DNA of 64,000 bases, from the NCBI RefSeq assembly GCF_048544455.1, contig NC_133526.1:5906001-5970000 (forward strand). Reading direction: 5' to 3'. Below the pieces are notes generated by a model. It saw nothing but the letters and a program-made list of their open reading frames with translations, had not been told where the DNA came from and ran no database searches. The stretch's first letter is position 1. Each line of letters opens with the position of its first letter. Both the position numbers and the translations under genes were made by a program. Source of the stretch: Silene latifolia (taxonomy: Eukaryota > Streptophyta > Magnoliopsida > Caryophyllales > Caryophyllaceae). Below, piece by piece: positions 56,905-64,000 of the stretch.

Positions 56905-58518
56905 TGATAGTAGGAAATTTGTCGTCTACTTCCTATACCAAAACAATTTATAAAACCCGAAAAAGCGTAGTATTTGGTCGGGGTCGAACTCAAGGACGGC
57001 GGGGGTTGCTACAAAGTTCAATTATGAGTCAAGTTTAATCAAAATTAAAAGTAAAGGTTTTGGTTATAATCACTAGAGCAAAGACAAACAAGATGATGAT
57101 AATGAATACGGTTAATTAAAAGCTAGGGCTTTCGGGGTCATCAATATGGTTTAGGGGGCAAACATGAAGATCAAAAAGGGTCAATGGTGAGAGATTAACC
57201 TAAGATGAAGAACCAATGTCTTGGGTATCTTAAGGGTGGCTACTAATTTTCATTAAGTATCCCTCCTCTCCTAACATACATCAAGACTCCCAAAAACTTT
57301 CATTCTAAGGGAGAATTAAGCAATAAATGAAGAAAGGCCAAAGCTTTCACTTAGCAAATCAACAAACACCTTGAGTGCAATGCATAGGAACGTTAAACAA
57401 TTTCACCAAGGACCAAAATATTCAAAGAATCATGCCCCATAAATCCCATAAAGAATCACCCTAAACCCTAGAAGGGATCTACTCACTCATGTTAAGGGAG
57501 ATTATGCTAAATATAGAAGAAAAGCAAACAACACAAGGAAGAGACATAATGAAGGTTGTAACAAAATCAAAAGACAAGGAAAATGTAAACAAATGATAAA
57601 CAAGTAAAGAAAGGAGAGAAATTATACCAACAAAAGAAAAGGTGGAAGCTTGATTGATTAATAGGAAGGAAAACCCTTCAAAATCCCCAATACAAACTTC
57701 AACAAACAAGTGTAAACAATTGACTATTACTAGAACTAACTAATTCTTGCTAAATATTAATAATAATTATTGAAAGATTAGTGCTTGATTAAGAAAGGAT
57801 TACAATTAATAAGGAAATTTTTTCAGATCTAGGGTTATGTATACAAAAGGGTTTAAGAGGGGGTATATATAGGTTATACAAGGATTAGGACTGAAATTGG
57901 AAATGGGCTTTGAAACACGTATATGCACTCCCGGCCGGTCAACCGGCCGCCGGTCATTGACCGGTGGGAGATCTCTGGAAGTTGTGAACAATTTTTGAGG
58001 TCATCGGTGTGCACGGCCGGTCGACCGGCCGCCGGTCCCTGACCAGGGGGACAACTTGACTTTGAAGCTTGACTTTTGCCTTGGAGGAACTCCCAGTAAA
58101 GCTAGCCGTGGCGGTCATTTGACCGGTGGGAGTTTCTGTAACATTCTTCCAATTTCTTCGTTTCTTCAGCGGTGTGTCTTCCCAGGCCGGACCGGCCGCC
58201 ACACCACCGGGGATGCTTCTCCGACTTCCTTCCTTCATTTCCTTGTAATATGTACTCCCGGTAGGCTGTGCCATTCTTACCTCCTGGTGAGGGTACTCCT
58301 CAGCATAATTTCCTTCATCTTTCATGCATAGCTTGGAAATCCCGTCTTTCTAGCTTGATTTCGCCCGTTCCCGCCTCAATTTCTGCAAGGGGGCCAAAGT
58401 GTCATAGTAAAGGGAATCGGGACTACAATCGAGAGTAAAGGGGGTACAAAACCGCCTTAAATGGGGTCGAATATGCATGAAAATAGAGGGAAAAAGAGTG
58501 CAAAATGGTCCTATATCA
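56905..58518 (-). repeat. Probable 3' LTR of the Athila element, about 1.6 kb
   Basis: The ends TGATA and TATCA form the short inverted terminus expected of an LTR. The polypurine tract fixes the right boundary. The left boundary rests on the terminus match only. It contains TATTTGGTCGGGGTCGAACT, a phrase I associate with such LTRs, and a hairpin array at 57927-58295. Confidence 0.6.
57927..58295. repeat. Array of GC-rich hairpins about 80 bp apart, in the Athila LTR
   Basis: Five imperfect palindromes of the form CTCCCGGCCGGTC...GACCGGTGGGAG start near 57927, 58010, 58088, 58172 and 58252. Spacing is 78-84 bp. The AT-rich spacers differ from one another. Confidence 0.75.
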
Positions 58519-59719
58519 AACCTCCCCACACTTAATCCTTACTCGTCCCCGAGTAAGTCCTTAAACCAAATGTACAAAGCATTATTATGATAGACAAGGA
58601 GAGTGGATGCACAATATAAGCATCACTCAACTAAACTACTACTTAAGCCGATCGAGTATTAGCGCACTCAACGCCCCTTCAACTCACAATTTGACACCCA
58701 TGAGGGGAGAGTGCCCTATTGCAAGGCAAGTTGGGTCTTGCTACAAAACTTTTGACACATTCATCATGAAAGCACATAATCAACAAATAGAATGCATCTA
58801 ACAAAATGATCCACTTTCCTCATCTAAGTGGTCGGATTTTTCAAATAACAAAACATGGTCTCGGTCGGGAGTACCGTCTCAGGAGTGCCAAATGAGGTGC
58901 CAACCCCCTAAATGTGACAAAAGCAACCCATGTGTGACCAATGCTCAAGAAACCAATTCAAGAGCGGGGAAAGGGAAGAAGGGGCAAGTCCGCCGAGAAT
59001 TACAAAACCGACACAAGATTCAACCAAAGGACCCATGACTAAGGGGACCAAGGCAACGACATCCTCACGGTTTTCACTCGTCACTCAATGAAAGAACAAG
59101 GTGATTTTTGTGACAAAAAGTAACCAAAACCACTCAACTAACTCGACTAGCGAAAACGTGCCCGCAATCTAATGTGTAAGACCGTCCTATGTCCAATGAA
59201 ATGCAAACAATGATAAAAATGCATACAATATGAAGCAAAGGGTTACAACGGGGCTAAGGAGAAGGTCGAAACGGGATTGGTGCAAGCACCGTTTGGATAT
59301 GTGGAGCTCAAATCAAGAATCGTCGACACATCACTTCCCATCTCTTATTGCAACACATGAGACACGTCTATGCCCTAACATAGCAATGATGACCAAAACT
59401 ATGCAAAAATTGCATAAACCCAACTCAAGTAGGAAAAATTTGATAAAACTCCTTTTATTTCAACAAATGGTAACGTCTACACCGTAACAACGACTCGGTT
59501 TCCCAAGCCATGCAAAAAAATGTGCAAACCCGACTCATTTTTGGAAAAACATCAATTTGCCCCTTTTTATTTAGCAACGGCTTTTTCTACCCCTTTAAAT
59601 GATGAGTAGGGGTGTTGCTCGCCTTTTTCTTTTTTGACAATAAACAAATATATACAACACAAGTAACTCATTTTTTGGATTTTTCATGACTTTTTCACTT
59701 TTCTATCTTGTTTTTCATT

Positions 59720-59774
<55 letters not shown>

Positions 59775-61700
59775 CAAAACCTCTTATTTATATACAACAC
59801 CAAATGTAGACAAAATTTTCGACCCAATGGACATGTACTTCGTCCATCATCAAATTCCGACTCCACCACCTAGACACTTCTACAAATCTTGACCCATTCT
59901 TGATTAAGGAGGGGTGTTTTTGGGATGTAGCTCTTTTAGTGGGTATGCCAAAAGGAATAGGCTAAGGCTCGAGAGGGTGAATCAAAAAGGAAATCAACGC
60001 AAGGGACGAGACTAAGCTAATTTGGCTTTTGTGAGGTTCATAAAACTGATTTTTGCTTCAAATCATATGCACAAAAATGTAATGCAATTTCATGGTTTAA
60101 GGACGATGCGACACACTTATGCGTAATGATGTGACACGCCTCGCGAGGAGACCTACTCTCAAACCTAGATGAGGGCGGGGTATGAATGTACCCGCCCTAG
60201 GAGGCTCTACCCTTACTTTTGAGTAGTTTAGGTCGAGCCAAAGGCCTAGTCTACGGCCCAAGGTGTCACAAGATCGGTCTAGACTCTTTGGTCAAGCTCC
60301 CCCTTCCTTGGCTAACTAAGAGGCCACGGGTGCGAGTCACGAGGAGGGGGAAGGCACAATTGAGCACATAAGTTCATCATGGGGGTACTTGGTTCCCTTC
60401 CTTTGACCACGTTCTTCCTTAAAAACTTATTTACAAACTCAATGCAAACGAAAGAAATGCAACAAGTATTTACATGTGAGCAAATGCATGCGGAAATTTA
60501 AACAAACATGAAATGAAACATGCAACAAATTGGCTAAACCTAGCAGCACATCAACACCAAAATTCCAAACGGTCTCCCAAGGAGACACCCAAAGCAACAA
60601 AATTCCCATCCTCCTCCATATTATACAACAATATAAAAAGAGAAAGAACGGAAAAAAAAAGGGAAAGAGATAAGAACGTCTATACCAGGCGGTCTTCTAG
60701 TCTCCTTTTTGCCTTGGATAGTCAATGTACCTTGCCACTTTGTTAGCCGAACACATGTATAAACAATGCAATATTTTTTGAATTTTTGAATTTTTTCAAT
60801 TTTTTAGTCATTTTCTTTAATTTATAAACATTTACAATTATAAACAAATATTCACACGAGTGGATATTTCCCTCCCCACACTTGAGATGTACATTGTCCT
60901 CAATGGACAAAAGCATAGGGAGTGAATAAGAGAAAAAAAAAAAAAGAACATATTTTTGGAGTTTTCAATTTTTTGAAAAGAAAATAACATATTTTTGTGA
61001 TTTTTGTTTTGAAAAATTAAAAGGACATATTTTTTGGTTTTGGTTTTTTTTTTTTTTTTTTATATGAAAACTCCCTCCCCACACTTATTTATTTACATTA
61101 CTTCCAAATGGAAATAAATGTGTGGAGGGAGTACAAATTAAAAGACATATTTTTGTTTTTTTTTTTTTTAGGCCCTCCCCACACTTATTTATAAACACGG
61201 GAGGGCAAATTAGTGAAATAAATTAACATGTTTATGGTTTTTGTCATTTTTCAATTTTTAGTTGGTTTTTAGTATGAAAATGCAATGCATGCTCTATTCT
61301 ATATGCTAAATTGAATTGACAATGCAAATTACGCTAAGTGAATGCAATTATTAAATGTGACAATATATTACAAAATTGAAATCTAATGCAATCCTATATG
61401 ATGCAACTAAATGAATTATTAACTAAATGCATGCGAAAAATTTAAATATGGATGAGAAATTTGGATAAAGGGGAAAGATCATACTTGTCATTTGGATTGA
61501 TTGGGAGGATAAACGAAACCATCAACTCGGGGACTAAGACCCCATGTCGTCATCGTCATCTTCATCATCTTCATTACCATCACCATCACCATCAATTGCC
61601 CCGAACTCAAGCCACGAATGAAATCGTCAGTGTTCAAGTGGACATCCGAGCTAAAATCCTCCATGGCTTGGCTCACACCAACAAACATCTCCGGGTGCCC
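58519..61700 (-). other. Noncoding 3' spacer of the Athila element
   Basis: Long T-tracts (for example 59709-59774) and several CCTCCCCACACTT copies (58522, 60874, 61073, 61173) lie here. No frame longer than chance was seen. Such spacers are usual between ORF1 and the 3' LTR. Confidence 0.6.
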
Positions 61701-63263
61701 TCAAGGCACCACTAGACCCGCCCTCTTGGAAGATCGAAGGGGCACCCCCGAACCACCTCGCGTCATGTCCCTCCCCTTGGGAGGTAGGCGGGGTGGGAAA
61801 AACCGGAGCGCTAAAGTAGTCGGGCCGCAGTTAATATCTCCGTACTTGAAGGTCCCATCTTCCGATGTCCACCATCCAGGAATAAATAGTAGGAGGGTGA
61901 AGGCGGAGGGGTGTTTGTATTGGTTCCTCATACAATCATCATAGACTGGGAATTGACCAAGAGAATGGTCATAGTAAATCCGGTCAAGCCTTTGTTGAAG
62001 CCCATGCCGCTCATGTGCGGCGTTTGTCATATTAATCTTCATTTCCGCCATGAAGGAGACGAGGTCGGCATGGAGAGGAGGCGATTGTTGTTGGTGTTGA
62101 GAGGAGGACCCCTCTCCTTGTTGCAAGGGGCCGGGGACAAAAGGAGAAGTCGGTGTGGCATACCGCAAGGTAGACCTTGCGGGGATGATGGGTCGGCCAC
62201 GAGCATACCGAAGGTTAGGGTTAATTTGTTGGGGGATGGAGGGATCTTCGAGATTTTCAATCTCAAGCAAGTAATATTCTTGGTTAGGTACTACTTTCAT
62301 TTTATCGGGGTTGGGAAGAGGGATAGAATTCCGATCAACTCCATCAACCCGAATTTGCCAATAGTCTAGGCCATCATTCGGGTTGGTCTTCAACCAACCG
62401 AGGTTGTGGTGGATGTAATTTTTGAACAACATTGTATCACCGATCATAGAACGCAACCCACCCAAGTTGACCCTCCGATTGAGCCTCTTCATCAAATGGG
62501 TGATGAGTCCACCCACGACAACGGCCGTATTAGAGGCCGGAGAATTGCTAAGCCGCTGTAATGTGAGGGCCAAATGGTGGGCAATGTCAATTTTGAAAGT
62601 GGTTGGGTTGGAGCGAAGGTAAGAGCCGAGAATTTCCAATTCCTCCGTTCTGAAATTATGATTTTCCTCTCGGCCAAAGATGGTCCAACCCATGTACCTA
62701 TGCCAAACCCGGATAGCCGCGTTGTGGACTGTGTTGGCGGCTCTTTTGACCCCCTTAACATCATCTAACCCCGTAATAGCCTTCCATAAGGCCCCATGGT
62801 CAAATGTTTCGGGTGCCTTGTGAGGAGGGCTAGTGTCAAGCCCAAAATGGGATGCAAAGGTCGGAAGGGTCAAGGAGTAGTCCTTGTTCATCAATCTAAA
62901 GTGCAAAAAGGCTACCTTTTGGGTTTGGCGGTGTTTGTCAAGACGGAGGGAGCTCAAAAACTCCCAAGTAAGACGAACATAGGTCCGTTCATGAATTCCA
63001 TACATCATTTTCATGCCCACCCCATCAAATAAATCAAGAGTGACTTGATCTAATCCTAGTTCCCTCATGGATTGACGATCAATGAATCGGGTAGGGACAA
63101 TAGGGCGTTTCTTGAACAAGACAAACTTACCTTTCATAGTGATTGAGGTGAATTGGATGTCCGGGAAGTCGGGGTCGGAGCTCATGTCGGTCGCCGCCGC
63201 CGCTACCGCCTCCGCCTGTTGAAGAGCCAAGTCTCCTCTCCTCACTCTCTTTTTTGGGGCCAT
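61701..63263 (-). CDS. Athila ORF1 protein, 520 aa
   Basis: One open frame begins MAPKKRVRRGDLALQQAEAV. The conserved core reads LFDGVGMKMMYGIHERTYVR, then FRLMNKDYSLTLPTFASHFG and VWHRYMGWTIFGREENHNFR, and LITHLMKRLNRRVNLGGLRS. I recognise this as the 'Arabidopsis retrotransposon ORF-1' (ATHILA) family, once called env-like. A Gln/Ser/Pro-rich stretch at about residues 380-405 precedes a C-terminal tail. No clear membrane segment was seen. The function is unknown. The frame appears uninterrupted. Confidence 0.85.
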   Translation of the reverse strand: MAPKKRVRRGDLALQQAEAVAAAATDMSSDPDFPDIQFTSITMKGKFVLFKKRPIVPTRFIDRQSMRELGLDQVTLDLFDGVGMKMMYGIHERTYVRLTWEFLSSLRLDKHRQTQKVAFLHFRLMNKDYSLTLPTFASHFGLDTSPPHKAPETFDHGALWKAITGLDDVKGVKRAANTVHNAAIRVWHRYMGWTIFGREENHNFRTEELEILGSYLRSNPTTFKIDIAHHLALTLQRLSNSPASNTAVVVGGLITHLMKRLNRRVNLGGLRSMIGDTMLFKNYIHHNLGWLKTNPNDGLDYWQIRVDGVDRNSIPLPNPDKMKVVPNQEYYLLEIENLEDPSIPQQINPNLRYARGRPIIPARSTLRYATPTSPFVPGPLQQGEGSSSQHQQQSPPLHADLVSFMAEMKINMTNAAHERHGLQQRLDRIYYDHSLGQFPVYDDCMRNQYKHPSAFTLLLFIPGWWTSEDGTFKYGDINCGPTTLALRFFPPRLPPKGRDMTRGGSGVPLRSSKRAGLVVP

Positions 63264-63449
63264 GATTGTGATTTTGATGGTGGTTAAAGGTTGGGAAGGA
63301 GGTTGGGTGGTTGTTGATGGTGGAAGTGGTGGTAGGGGTTGTTGAAGGGAATGAGGGAGGTGGAGTTAGGGTTAGAGTGAGAGAGAGGGGAAGAAAGTGT
63401 CGAAAGAAATAAGGCAATTTGGGCGAATTTGGTGTTAAAACACGATCAG

Positions 63450-64000
63450 AGTACTCCCAGCCGGTCAGGAGACCGGCCGCCCAACCATGGGAGTTCGGTG
63501 TTTTTTTGAAATTCCATAAAAAGGATCGAGAAAACTCCCGGCCGGTCGGGGGGCGTCACGTCAACCGGGCCGGGAGAACACCCATAGCCCATTTTCTTCA
63601 TACGTGCATTCCCAGTAGGTGGACCATTGGCTGGCCTCTTACTGGGACTTCCTTCTTAAGATAAACTTGTTGAAAATCCCTCCTAAGCGTACCCCCAGCC
63701 GGTGGACCGGCTGCCGGCCTGCCGGCTGGGACTTCCCTTCAATCCAATTTGTCACATTTCAATTGTATACGTACTCCCAGCCGGTGGACCGCTGGGCCTC
63801 TGCGGGGGACTTCCTTCAATCCAATTTGTCACATTTCAATTGTATACGTACTCCCAGCCGGTGGACCGGCTGCCGGCCTGCCGGCTGGGACTACTTTCCT
63901 TGTGTTTTCTTCAAAAATCCATCAAACTTACAGGAACTTCCCAGCCGGTCAGGGGACCGGCCGCCGGTCACCCGGCTGGGACTCCTTTTCATCATGATTT
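63450..64000. repeat. Array of GC-rich hairpins about 80 bp apart, upstream of Athila ORF1
   Basis: At least seven units start near 63453, 63535, 63608, 63690, 63773, 63850 and 63937. The clearest has arms CCCAGCCGG and CCGGCTGGG around a GC-rich loop, and is followed by ACTTCC. Spacers share CAATCCAATTTGTCACATTT in some units. The array continues past the window edge. Confidence 0.85.

Larger units (their letters stand above)
56905..64000 (-). mobile_element. Athila-lineage Ty3/Gypsy element, 3' half, runs off the right edge
   Basis: The 3' LTR is probably 56905-58518. It is next to a GTGTGGGGAGGTTTG polypurine tract (minus sense), starts TGATATAGGACC and ends CTACTATCA. Upstream on the minus strand lie about 3 kb of noncoding spacer with repeated CCTCCCCACACTT words, then the Athila ORF1 (61701-63263), then GC-rich hairpin repeats to the window edge. 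Gag-pol would lie to the right, beyond 64000. ORF1 after pol is the hallmark of Athila. The part seen looks whole; age cannot be judged without the other LTR. Confidence 0.85.

Noticed and set aside
59686-59892. Poly-Phe frame
   Set aside because: It is only the translation of a long T-tract in the Athila spacer.
62039-62764. Frames overlapping Athila ORF1 on the same and opposite strand
   Set aside because: They are shadow frames of the 520-aa ORF1.

Overview
This is nuclear DNA from a flowering plant, almost certainly a eudicot. It has spliced host genes with plant-type introns and leader introns, and most of the rest is plant transposable elements: Tat and Athila Ty3/Gypsy, Ty1/Copia, a TRIM, Helitrons, an RTE-type LINE family, and Stowaway, Tourist, hAT and Mutator MITEs. 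I could not fix the species; a Caryophyllales plant is only a weak guess from the repeat types. There is no rRNA, tRNA, CRISPR or bacterial content.

Five host genes can be supported. Four lie on the minus strand: an unnamed coiled-coil protein (CDS 4924-5328), the Hsp90 co-chaperone p23-2 (six exons, 14010 to 9133), the DNA-end-resection factor COM1/GR1 (two coding exons, 28266 to 25790) and a FAM32A-like splicing protein (two exons, 42851 to 41109). One lies on the plus strand: the Golgi Qb-SNARE membrin (four exons, 47245 to 51254). Exons were placed by GT/AG sites, phase and remembered protein families, and every multi-exon model closes in frame. The genes share no pathway; they are unrelated housekeeping genes set among repeats.

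Layout. 1-1142: the 5' LTR and leader of a Tat element that runs off the left edge. 1238-4600: MITEs, a LINE tail with a 17-bp target duplication, and empty AT-rich DNA. 4600-14010: the coiled-coil gene and p23-2, with two copies of one RTE-type repeat in their introns. 14514-25173: a 10.7-kb Tat retroelement with two LTRs, a 5-bp target duplication and a large antisense gene with its own TATA box and intron. 25790-29340: COM1/GR1. 29534-36715: a cluster of non-autonomous Helitrons carrying MITEs. 36817-40700: a broken, very young Copia element. 41109-43950: the FAM32A-like gene, with a hAT MITE, a TRIM and a Stowaway in its introns. 44105-44902: a Tourist MITE split by a Mutator MITE. 47245-51254: membrin, whose first intron holds a large tandem duplication. 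51255-56687: gene-free DNA with a Tourist MITE, a small Helitron and a 908-bp Mutator element. 56905-64000: the 3' half of an Athila element with two arrays of GC-rich hairpins about 80 bp apart, running off the right edge.

I did not find a new cellular system. The most unusual structures are the antisense gene in the Tat element, the periodic hairpin arrays in the Athila element, and the head-to-tail Helitron cluster.
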